From Holophagaceae bacterium (GTDB lineage Bacteria > Acidobacteriota > Holophagae > Holophagales > Holophagaceae), in contig JADKKO010000001.1 in the NCBI GenBank assembly GCA_016720465.1, forward strand, positions 893,177-957,176: a DNA stretch of 64,000 nt, in the 5' to 3' direction. Numbering within the stretch: position 1 is the first letter of the stretch; every line of letters begins with the position of its first letter. Positions 1 through 7,779 of the stretch are shown here, piece by piece. The translations under genes were made by a program, and so were the position numbers. The notes under the pieces were generated by a model that saw only the letters and a list, made by a program, of their open reading frames with translations, did no database searches and was not told the DNA's origin.

Positions 1-2379
1 GTGGGCGCAAGCTGGCTGCAAGAACTCAGCGACGGCCAATGGATGATCGCGCCCCAGGTGCGCGCCTTCGCGAGGGGCGGAGGACCCTCCACCGGGTTGT
101 GCCCGGCATCCCTGGCGCTTGGGGATGAACCAGATGGCAGCTTTCGCGAACTGCTGGATGGCGGTGTCCCCTCGAAGCATCCCGATGGTTGGACGTCCAT
201 CATCAGCGCTGATCTTTCCGGGTCACCTCGACCCTCCTGTCCCGGGCCGAGCAACGACCCGACCTGGGACCGGCTGCGGGTGCGATGGGGGGCAGACCTC
301 CCAGAAACCGTGGCCGGCTATCCCGGCTGGGGAAGCTGTGCGCATCCTTGCTCTGATCCCTTCCATTGGATGGCAGAAGGCCGGCGTGCCTATTTCGCCC
401 AGGATCTCGAAACCGCCCTGCACGCCTTCACCTTGGCCCATGCCCACTTTGAGCGGTTGGATTCGCCGTTCTGGAGTGACCGCGCCGCGGCCAATGCCGA
501 ACTGGCGGCGCTGCATTGGGCTGACCACCAGAATTTGCCTTTCTGGCAGAACGCACAGGCTAAGCCGCTGAGCCCCTTCAAAGAATTGAACGAGGTGAAC
601 CGGCTCATCGTCGGAGGTGATTGGAAAACAGCTTTGAACCGATTGCGCGCACTGACGGAAATCTTCCCCGAGGAACCCCACGCATGGGTGCTGATCGGTC
701 AGCGTGGCCTTGAAACGGGCCGCCAGGACTGGATTCGCGAGGCCCTTCCACACGTCGCAGATGAAGGATCCAGACTGTTGTTCGAAGCTTCGCTAGGTGA
801 AATGATCGAACCTCCGCCACCGGCTCTCCATCCAGAGCAGCGCCTGCTATGGGAGTTCCACCGCCTGCTTCGGGGCCATGCGGAATCACAAGATTTTTGG
901 AGCGCATGGGGGGCCTGCCCCAGCCATTTTTTGCGGCTTGAAGCGGGCCTCGCCCTGCTCGAAGCGCGGGAAAGCGAACGGAATCCATCGGTGCTGCTGG
1001 CGCTTCAGGCCATCGCGGACCGCGCCGCCATGAAGCATCACCAGGATCGCCTCGGCCTCCTATGGCCCTCACCGGTATTGGGTTTGGAACAGGATCCAAA
1101 GGAATTGCTATGCCGCTGGCTCTCGGCGCGCGCCCGCCCGACCTGGCTGCTCTGGGGAGATCCCATGGAAACCATGGGCCATGGAGAGGTGCCGCCCGAG
1201 GGGCTGCTGAGCCGCCTGCGCCAGGACGGGCAGGTGGCGCCGTGCGAGCTGCGGGGATGGATCTGGTGGGGCTTCCCCTTGCACTGGGAAGGCGCCGCCG
1301 TGGGCTCGGCGCTGCTGGCCTTGAAACCCGGCGAGTCGTTGGAGCCGCCATTGGACCCGCAACTGCTTGCCCCATGGCTCGCGAAACTGAATCCCGGCGT
1401 CCGGCCTGAGCCCGTTCCCGAGGGCGGGGAACTGCTCATGGACGGCAGCGACCCCATGGCCACCCTGCTCCGCGAATTGGTGCGGGTGGCGCCATCGGAG
1501 CTCCCGGTGCTCATCCTCGGTCCCACCGGCAGCGGGAAGGAACTCACCGCGCGGGAACTGCACCGGCGGTCCGGCCGGCCGGGTCCCTTGGTTCCCGTCA
1601 ACTGCTCGGCCTTTTCAGAGAGCCTGATGGAATCGGAGCTGTTCGGCCATGTGAAGGGCGCCTTCACGGGCGCGGCATCGGATCGCAAGGGCGCCATCGA
1701 GAGCGCTCAGGCGGGAACGCTTTTCCTCGATGAAGTGGCGGACCTCTCGCCTCGCCTGCAATCCCTGCTGCTCCGGGTCATCCAGGAACACGAGGTGCGG
1801 AAAGTCGGCAGCGACCGCTCCGTGCGGGTGGATGTGCGCTTCGTGTCTGCGACCCATCGGCCCCTGGAGGAACTGGCCGCCGCCGGCGCCTTCCGGCGCG
1901 ACCTGCTGTACCGCCTGCAGGGCACCTCGCTGCGCTTGCCGAGTTTGAGGGAACGCAGCCATGAGTTCCCCTATCTGATGCCGCGGCTGGTTTCCATGAT
2001 CGCAAAGGCGAGCAAGCGGAAAGCGCCGGAACTGGCCACCGGACTCGCCCAATCCCTGGCCAGGCTGCCCTGGCCCGGCAACGTGCGGGAACTCCGCCAT
2101 GCCATCGAACGCGCGCTGCTGCGCTGCGGAGAGGGGCCATTGAAGCTGGAGCATTTCCCGGAACTCCAGCAGCCGGAATTCCAGTCGAGATCCTGGGAAG
2201 AGGCCACCCATGGCTTCCAGCGGCGCCTGCTGCTGGAAACCCTGCGCCGCTGCGGTTTCCGCGCTGCCGAGGCTGCAGAAACATTAGGCATCGCCCGCCC
2301 CGCCCTCTACACCGCCGCCAAGCGCCTGGACATCGATCTCGTGGCCGAACGAAGAAATTGGAATCCAGACGGGGCCTAG
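1..2379 (+). CDS. sigma-54-dependent transcriptional activator, possibly 5' partial
   Basis: Enhancer-binding protein that would remodel sigma-54 RNA polymerase with ATP. The AAA+ core covers about residues 480-710, with Walker A GPTGSGKE (~506), the sigma-54 contact loop GAFTGA (~553), Walker B GTLFLDEV (~573) and WPGNVREL (~691). The last ~50 residues form a Fis-type helix-turn-helix. The first ~450 residues lack a recognisable receiver or GAF domain; they are Leu/Ala/Trp-rich and probably helical repeats (TPR-like, inferred), so the signal it senses is unknown. An in-frame GTG lies at base 1, so the true start may be outside the window. It converges on mutL with a 20 bp gap. Confidence 0.9.
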   Translation: MGASWLQELSDGQWMIAPQVRAFARGGGPSTGLCPASLALGDEPDGSFRELLDGGVPSKHPDGWTSIISADLSGSPRPSCPGPSNDPTWDRLRVRWGADLPETVAGYPGWGSCAHPCSDPFHWMAEGRRAYFAQDLETALHAFTLAHAHFERLDSPFWSDRAAANAELAALHWADHQNLPFWQNAQAKPLSPFKELNEVNRLIVGGDWKTALNRLRALTEIFPEEPHAWVLIGQRGLETGRQDWIREALPHVADEGSRLLFEASLGEMIEPPPPALHPEQRLLWEFHRLLRGHAESQDFWSAWGACPSHFLRLEAGLALLEARESERNPSVLLALQAIADRAAMKHHQDRLGLLWPSPVLGLEQDPKELLCRWLSARARPTWLLWGDPMETMGHGEVPPEGLLSRLRQDGQVAPCELRGWIWWGFPLHWEGAAVGSALLALKPGESLEPPLDPQLLAPWLAKLNPGVRPEPVPEGGELLMDGSDPMATLLRELVRVAPSELPVLILGPTGSGKELTARELHRRSGRPGPLVPVNCSAFSESLMESELFGHVKGAFTGAASDRKGAIESAQAGTLFLDEVADLSPRLQSLLLRVIQEHEVRKVGSDRSVRVDVRFVSATHRPLEELAAAGAFRRDLLYRLQGTSLRLPSLRERSHEFPYLMPRLVSMIAKASKRKAPELATGLAQSLARLPWPGNVRELRHAIERALLRCGEGPLKLEHFPELQQPEFQSRSWEEATHGFQRRLLLETLRRCGFRAAEAAETLGIARPALYTAAKRLDIDLVAERRNWNPDGA

Positions 2380-2399
2380 CGCCTAGCCGCGGCCTCGTC

Positions 2400-4205
2400 T
2401 CACGTCCTTCTTCCGAAGCTCCGCTCCAGTTCCCCCAGGGTGAGTTTCTTGATGATCGGCCGGCCATGAGGGCAAGTCTGCGGGACCTCGCAATCCATCA
2501 GGTCCTGGATGAGCTGCAGGGCCAGTTCCGGGGGGAGCACATGATGCTTCTTGATGGCGGCGCGGCAGGCGAGCTCGGCGTTGAGGTCCTTGCGGAAGGC
2601 GTCCAGATCCGCGCTGCCGCCCGCTTCCAGGCGATCCAGCAGATCCTCCAACAGCGACTGCGGGTCGCGGTCCGACAAGAAGTCCGGAAGGCCCCGCACC
2701 ACCAGCGCTTCGCCGCCGAAATCCTCGGCCTCGACGCCCACGCGGTTCAATTCTTCCAGGAAAGGCCTCAGTCGGGACAAGGCCGCAGGCCCGAAGTGGA
2801 CGACCTTGGGCGGCAACAGCGGTTGGACTGCCGGCCGATGATGGCGGAGAAACAGACGCTCGAACAGGATGCGTTCGTGGGCCACGTGCTGATCCAGGAT
2901 CCACAATTCCGGATCGCCGTCGCCACGGACTTCTGCGAGCAGGTAGGTGTTTTCGAATGCCCCGAGGTATTTGATTTCCTGGCCTGCCTCCACGTACCCC
3001 ACGGATTCAGCAGCGCCCGTGGAGGATGTGCCGAAGGCGTATTCACGTTCCAGATCGGCCCCGGCACCCGGGTGGAAGGCCGACGCCAGCGCATCCACGG
3101 CCCCCCTCGCGCTTTCCTGCCAAAGGCGCGGGTGTTGCGGTTCCTGCCGTGCCGGCACCGGCAGCTCGAATTCGCTTTCCTGGGGTTTGGGCGGCATCTC
3201 CAGCACGCTCGCCAGGCCGCCCCGGAGCTGTTCCCAGGCTTCGCGCGCCGCGCGGCTCACGAAGGGAAAAATGCGGTTGGGCTCCCGGAACCGCACTTCG
3301 GCTTTCGTGGGGTGCACATTCACATCCACGGCCTCGCTTGGAATCTCAAGGTAGAGGACCGCCGCCGGATAGGCGCCTTTCGGGAAGAAACCCTGCCAGG
3401 CCTCGGAAAGCGCCGCCAGCAGCAAGCGGTCGCGCACGCTCCGGCCATTCACGAAGAGATAAAGATGATTGCGGTCGCGGAAGCTCAGATCCGGTTTCGA
3501 GAGGTAGCCGTGAAGCGACCAGGGCGCTTCGCCGCTACGGAAAGGAACCATTCCCGACATTTTTTCGCCCAGCAACGGCCCCAACCGCGCACCGGCTTCC
3601 GCCACCGGCGGCAAGACCGTGGACCCTCCGCGATCACTGCGCAACGTCCAATGGACATCGGGTGTCGCGAGAGCCAGGCGGGTAGCCACGCCCCATAGAT
3701 GCGCATGCTCCGTGTCAGTGGATTTTAGGAACCGCTTCCGCGCAGGCAGCTGGGCGAAAAGATCGCGAATGGCCACCGTGGTGCCGCGGCTGCGGGGCGC
3801 CGGCTGGACCTCCTTGATGATCCCGAATTCCGAACGCAGGCGATGCCCGTCGCCTTCGTTTTCGGCGCTGTGCAGCTCGAAGCGGGCCACCGAGGCGATG
3901 GATGGCAGAGCCTCCCCGCGGAATCCGAAACTCGAGAGATGGGTCAGATCCTCCGCCGTGCGGACCTTGCTCGTGGCGTGGCGTTCCAATGCCAGGTAGA
4001 GCTCGTCCCGCGCCATGCCGCAGCCGTCGTCCGCCACGGACAGCAACCGCTTCCCTCCTTCTTCCCAGGCGATCTCCAGCCGGGTGGCTCCAGCGTCCAG
4101 GGCGTTCTCCACCAGCTCCTTCAAGACTGACGCCGGCCGTTCCACGACCTCGCCCGCCGCGATCTGGTTCGCGACTTGATCGGTGAGAACGCGGATTTTC
4201 GGCAT
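2400..4205 (-). CDS. mutL: DNA mismatch repair protein MutL
   Basis: Links mismatch recognition by MutS to strand removal. The N-terminal GHKL ATPase is complete: ELVENALDAG, DDGCGM and SSFGFRGEAL in the first ~105 residues, then the transducer domain with DVNVHPTKAEVRF. The C-terminal domain carries the endonuclease-type set: DQHVAHERILFE (~437; matches DQHA-x2-E-x4-E with Val for Ala), an ACRAAIKKHH motif, and CPHGRP (~577). This predicts a nicking MutL, as in bacteria lacking MutH. At 601 residues the length is normal. No mutS is nearby. The gene ends beside the convergent activator at the window start. Confidence 0.97.
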   Translation of the reverse strand: MPKIRVLTDQVANQIAAGEVVERPASVLKELVENALDAGATRLEIAWEEGGKRLLSVADDGCGMARDELYLALERHATSKVRTAEDLTHLSSFGFRGEALPSIASVARFELHSAENEGDGHRLRSEFGIIKEVQPAPRSRGTTVAIRDLFAQLPARKRFLKSTDTEHAHLWGVATRLALATPDVHWTLRSDRGGSTVLPPVAEAGARLGPLLGEKMSGMVPFRSGEAPWSLHGYLSKPDLSFRDRNHLYLFVNGRSVRDRLLLAALSEAWQGFFPKGAYPAAVLYLEIPSEAVDVNVHPTKAEVRFREPNRIFPFVSRAAREAWEQLRGGLASVLEMPPKPQESEFELPVPARQEPQHPRLWQESARGAVDALASAFHPGAGADLEREYAFGTSSTGAAESVGYVEAGQEIKYLGAFENTYLLAEVRGDGDPELWILDQHVAHERILFERLFLRHHRPAVQPLLPPKVVHFGPAALSRLRPFLEELNRVGVEAEDFGGEALVVRGLPDFLSDRDPQSLLEDLLDRLEAGGSADLDAFRKDLNAELACRAAIKKHHVLPPELALQLIQDLMDCEVPQTCPHGRPIIKKLTLGELERSFGRRT

Positions 4206-4241
4206 CGCTCCAGTCTAATCGGCCTGTGGGCTGTTGGCGTT

Positions 4242-4362
4242 GGGCTATCAGCTATCAGCAATGAGCAATGAGCTGACATGGAGGCGCCTCCGGCGAGCCA
4301 TTAGTAAGGTCGCGGCCTTTGGCCGCATCCCCATAAAGCTGACACTCATGGCTCATGGCTCT
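4242..4362. repeat. inverted pair of 7-bp tandem repeats
   Basis: The left arm (about 4242-4276) repeats ATCAGC and ATGAGCA units with 7 bp periodicity. The right arm (about 4336-4362) holds GCTCATG units, which read as GAGCCAT on the other strand. The arms are about 60 bp apart, between mutL and the small membrane-protein gene. Same architecture as the repeats near 17.8, 18.8, 21.2 and 27.1 kb, with a different unit sequence. Confidence 0.55.
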
Positions 4363-4829
4363 CACGATGGATTCAGCGAGACATCCCCGTCCGGGACTTC
4401 CACGACCCGCGGCTGCTTCAAGGCCGCCAACTGGTGGATGCCGTAACCGGCCAGGAACAGCAGATTCAAGACGCCGTGGATCCAGGCGAAGGCCAACCGT
4501 GAATTTGGTTCCACGGCCACCTGCACGGCGTAGCCGCTCAGCAGCATGGGAGCCAGGATCAGCGCGAGCGCAACGCCGGTCGCCCGGCCGCCGGGCCGGC
4601 CGCTGCGCCACATGGGCAGCACGTGCCCTCGCACCAGCATTCCCAGAGTGAAGACCAGCAGGGGGCCTGCGAGGACGTGCAGATGCTGCAGCGTGGCTTG
4701 CAGGGGATGCGCTTCCAACCCGAACTCCCCCGCGCGCTGCCCGTAGTAGCGCAGCCATCCGTAGAGCAATCCGGTGGCGCCCGTGAGCAGCGCGGCGAGG
4801 TTCAGGCTCCAGCGTTCCAGGCTTGTCAT
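4362..4829 (-). CDS. four-helix membrane protein, cytochrome b-like (DUF4405-like)
   Basis: A 155-residue integral membrane protein with about four hydrophobic segments and several membrane-placed histidines: HPLQATLQHLHV near residues 41-51, H68 beside the second helix, and WIHG and YGIHQ near residues 117-132. This pattern suits a small b-type cytochrome or ferric-reductase-like subunit; haem binding is inferred. It overlaps the upstream FMN-binding gene by ATGA and is the last gene of the apbE operon, so it probably passes electrons across the membrane to the flavinylated partner. Confidence 0.6.
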   Translation of the reverse strand: MTSLERWSLNLAALLTGATGLLYGWLRYYGQRAGEFGLEAHPLQATLQHLHVLAGPLLVFTLGMLVRGHVLPMWRSGRPGGRATGVALALILAPMLLSGYAVQVAVEPNSRLAFAWIHGVLNLLFLAGYGIHQLAALKQPRVVEVPDGDVSLNPS

Positions 4830-5344
4830 TTTTTTTCACCGTAGAGAACCTGCCAAAGCGCCAGGCAGCGGCGGGAGGCGCTGGTGAGGGCGTTGGCCGT
4901 GAGGGTCGCTCCGCTTAGAGGGCGGATGCCATGCTTGAGGCTCAACTCGTCATCCAATTTGCGGCCCGCGAGCTGCTGCTTCCAGGCCTCCTTCGCCATG
5001 TATTCCTGAGGCTCGTGGAACTGGATGACCTCCACGCGAAGCACCCGGCCTTCGCTCGATACCGCCACCATCACTGTTTCATTCAGCGTCCGCACGCGGT
5101 GCGTATCGAAAAAGGCCACTCCCAAGGCCTTGCCATCCTTCGCGGCCTCGTAGGCGATCCACCAAAGACCCGGCAGGTCCTCCTTCGAGAGCTGCTTCAC
5201 CTTTGTGCCCTGGGCCTCGGTGAGGAAGTGTTCCTTCCTTGTGAACGTGGCTCCGGGGAAAGCGAGTTTCAATGCGCCTTCCCGTGTCGGCAGAGCCGCC
5301 GCCAGGGATGTGGCTGCCATGAAGACGAGGACGGCGGTTCGCAT
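4826..5344 (-). CDS. secreted FMN-binding domain protein
   Basis: A 172-residue protein with an N-terminal signal sequence (MRTAVLVFMAATSLAAALP) and a C-terminal FMN-binding domain of the RnfG/NqrC/NosR type. The SGATLTANA motif near the C-terminus is the place where ApbE attaches FMN to a Ser/Thr through a phosphodiester bond. ATG at 5344 gives the signal peptide; the open frame continues nine codons upstream without a better start. It lies directly downstream of the porin gene, in the same operon as apbE, which supports its role as the ApbE substrate. Confidence 0.85.
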   Translation of the reverse strand: MRTAVLVFMAATSLAAALPTREGALKLAFPGATFTRKEHFLTEAQGTKVKQLSKEDLPGLWWIAYEAAKDGKALGVAFFDTHRVRTLNETVMVAVSSEGRVLRVEVIQFHEPQEYMAKEAWKQQLAGRKLDDELSLKHGIRPLSGATLTANALTSASRRCLALWQVLYGEKK

Positions 5345-5351
5345 GGGGACC

Positions 5352-6674
5352 TCAGAAGTAGTATCCGACACCGAGGTTGAACTGGTTGCGTCCGGTCCCG
5401 GCCCCGTTCCGGATGCGGTTCATGTCGGCCTTCATCGCGACCTGGGGAATGGGTTTGTACACCACGCCGTAGGTGAGCACCTTCTGATCCAGGGCCTTGT
5501 CCAGCGTGACCCCGGCAGCGGCCTTCGCCTGGGGATTCAGGGATTCCGTGCGGATGAATGGGATGAGAGCCTGCTTCGAGCCCACGAGGCCGAGCACGTC
5601 ATAGCCCATTTCCAGGTAGTGCCCTTTCTGCTCCGTCCCCAACTGGCGGGCAGGATTCGTGGCCGCGAGGGCCGAGAGGCCATTCTCGTTGTGGCTGCCG
5701 CGAACCACGAGGGCCCGGGCCTGGAAGCCCTGGAACCGGACCTCGCCATGGAAGTCGAAGACCTTCGTGGTCAGGTTCGGAAGGCCGTCGGCCTGCTGGC
5801 TGTTCCCGTGGTAGAAGCTGATGCCCAACAGCGCGCCGGGAACCGGATTCCAGTCCAGGCGGCCCGCCCAGGCGAGGCTCTCGGCCAGGGCCGCCGCGCC
5901 ATTCTGGCGGCCGCCGCGGATGCCGCTCTTGGTGAAGCGCGAGGCATCCAGTCCATTCACCAGGTAGAGGCGGTAGCTGAAATTGGCGGGCAGCTCGCCG
6001 TGAACGCCGACGCCGTTCTCGCGCCAGGTGCTGGGGATCAGCTGCTGCTCCACGAAGGGCCGCTTGGCGCCAAGGAAGGTGGGGGGCTCGTGCATTTCGT
6101 TGATGAAGCCCATGGGCACGAGCATCATGCCCGCCCGGACATTGAAGGCCCTGGTGACAAGGAAGTCCAGGTAGGCGAACTCCACGGCCACCTCGCCCGG
6201 CTCTTTCTGTTTCACATCGGTGACATTGGCGCCGGTCTTGGTCACGTTCTGGGCACCGCTGGTCTTGGCGTGCTCGAATTCGATCTCCGCGTTGAAGACG
6301 ATGCGCTCGTTGAACTTGAATCCCAGGTAGATGATCTGGCGCGCGAAATCGAGGCCATTGGACTTCGGGCTGTAAGTTCCGTTCTCCACCTTGGAGTCGA
6401 AGTTCTCGTAGACCATTTCGCCGTAGCCGCCGATGGAAAGGCCGCCCTTTGTCTCATAGACCTTGGAAGCCGCGGGGGCAAGGCCATGCTTTCCTTCCCC
6501 CTTGGCCACGGACACTTGGGAACCGGTCTTCTGGGCTTCCAGCTCATTCGTCAGGATGTCCAGTTTCCGCTCAAGGTCGGCGATCCGTTTCTCTGTTTCC
6601 GGTTTGGGGGCCTCCTGGGCAGAGGCCGGCCCTGCCAACAAGGCCAGGGCGAAGATGGTCAGCAACTGCTTCAT
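5352..6674 (-). CDS. outer-membrane porin, OprO/OprP-like
   Basis: A 440-residue protein with a cleavable signal peptide (MKQLLTIFALALLAGPASAQ), a short coiled-coil segment (EKRIADLERKLDILTNELEA) and then a long beta-strand-rich region ending in an aromatic residue (GVGYYF), typical of outer-membrane barrels. It resembles phosphate-selective porin O/P proteins; the solute is not known. ATG at 6674 is preceded by GGAGAAACC and overlaps the apbE stop. The open frame extends 53 codons upstream, but that part is apbE coding sequence. Confidence 0.8.
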   Translation of the reverse strand: MKQLLTIFALALLAGPASAQEAPKPETEKRIADLERKLDILTNELEAQKTGSQVSVAKGEGKHGLAPAASKVYETKGGLSIGGYGEMVYENFDSKVENGTYSPKSNGLDFARQIIYLGFKFNERIVFNAEIEFEHAKTSGAQNVTKTGANVTDVKQKEPGEVAVEFAYLDFLVTRAFNVRAGMMLVPMGFINEMHEPPTFLGAKRPFVEQQLIPSTWRENGVGVHGELPANFSYRLYLVNGLDASRFTKSGIRGGRQNGAAALAESLAWAGRLDWNPVPGALLGISFYHGNSQQADGLPNLTTKVFDFHGEVRFQGFQARALVVRGSHNENGLSALAATNPARQLGTEQKGHYLEMGYDVLGLVGSKQALIPFIRTESLNPQAKAAAGVTLDKALDQKVLTYGVVYKPIPQVAMKADMNRIRNGAGTGRNQFNLGVGYYF

Positions 6675-7639
6675 GGTTTCTCCATTGGAATTGGATTGGG
6701 ATGCATGGCTGCGAAGGCCGGGCTCATGCGCGTCCGCCCACTGTTGAGCAAAAAGATCGCGGCGATGGCGTGGCGCTTGGCCCAGGCGAGCCCGCGCGCA
6801 GGCCCCATCACGTACAGGGCCGTGGAAAGGCAATCGGCCTCGAAGGCCGAGGGGGCGATGACGGAGACACTGCCCCAGTCAGCGCAAGGCCGGCCATTCC
6901 GCGGGTCCACGATGTGGCTGCCATGCTCCGACAGGCCACTGCTGGCCAGGCTCGCATCTTTCAGCGCGATGGAGAATCGAGGCCGTGTCCGGTCCTTCGG
7001 GTCAGCGATGGAGACCTCCACCGTCGGCCCGAAGGCCATCAACTGGCCCCCGAAATCGAGAAAGCCTGAACGGATGCCGGAATGGGCGAGCCGGGCCCTC
7101 ATGCGGTCCAAGGCATACCCCTTGGCGAAACCGCCCTCATCAATGCCGGCGCCCTGTCTCAATCGGGCGGCACCACGCCGATAGCTCAAGCGAAGATGCC
7201 GGGCACCGCTGGCGGCGCGGGCCTCGGCCAACTCCGATCGGGATGGCTTGCGTCCGCCCTCCCGTATTCCGTACGCAGAGAGCAATCGGAACAATAGGGG
7301 ATCGAAAGCCCCTCCCGTGCGGTGGCTCTGGCCGCGGGCCCGATCGAGCAGATCAAGCCACTCCCGATCCAAAAGCACCGCCCGCCCATCCGCTTGATTC
7401 AATCGGCTGAATACACTGTCCGGTTTCCAGGTGGAGCAGGCCGCTTCGATGCGGTTGCATTCGATGAATGCCGCTTCGGAAGCCGATGCGAGCTGTTCCT
7501 GTGCCCCACCTTCAATTCTCAGCGAAAGCCGTGTCCCCATGGCCAGGACTTCACGGTGGAATCCCGGCTCCTGGGCCGGGGTCAGGCCCGAGAGGAGCAG
7601 GGCGAGGGTCACGGGGGTGATGGTGCGAAGGCGGAGCAA
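6671..7639 (-). CDS. apbE: FAD:protein FMN transferase
   Basis: ApbE family enzyme that splits FAD and attaches FMN to a Ser/Thr of a target protein in the periplasm, using Mg2+. Seen: signal peptide in the first ~23 residues, the MGTRLSL segment, IDEGGFAKGYALD, FLDFGGQL, HIVDPRNGRP, and the metal-site segment AFEADCLSTALYVMG. Length (322) is normal. It opens a four-gene operon with the porin, FMN-binding and membrane-protein genes (ATGA overlap with the porin), so its substrate is probably the FMN-binding protein two genes downstream. Confidence 0.95.
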   Translation of the reverse strand: MLRLRTITPVTLALLLSGLTPAQEPGFHREVLAMGTRLSLRIEGGAQEQLASASEAAFIECNRIEAACSTWKPDSVFSRLNQADGRAVLLDREWLDLLDRARGQSHRTGGAFDPLLFRLLSAYGIREGGRKPSRSELAEARAASGARHLRLSYRRGAARLRQGAGIDEGGFAKGYALDRMRARLAHSGIRSGFLDFGGQLMAFGPTVEVSIADPKDRTRPRFSIALKDASLASSGLSEHGSHIVDPRNGRPCADWGSVSVIAPSAFEADCLSTALYVMGPARGLAWAKRHAIAAIFLLNSGRTRMSPAFAAMHPNPIPMEKP

Positions 7640-7663
7640 GGAAACCTCTGTTGAGACTGAGAC

Positions 7664-7678
7664 TCTATCAATAATAGA
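7664..7678. promoter_or_regulatory. short palindrome in the divergent apbE / metallopeptidase region
   Basis: TCTATCAATAATAGA: 5 bp arms with a 5 bp spacer, 25 bp upstream of the apbE start, in a locally AT-rich patch. It could be a repressor operator, but no known consensus is matched and short palindromes occur by chance. Confidence 0.2.
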
Positions 7679-7779
7679 TTCCGGTCAAGCATAAATTGGG
7701 ACCTCTTCTCTTTTTGTGCATTTCGTCACTGCGGGGGTCTTCGATGCCTCGCTCACAATCCCTCAGGCACACTGATTGG

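Noticed and set aside
2358..3698. 446-codon plus-strand frame opposite mutL
   Set aside because: Shadow of the well-supported MutL frame on the other strand.
5205..7184. 659-codon plus-strand frame opposite the apbE operon
   Set aside because: Shadow of three recognisable minus-strand genes.
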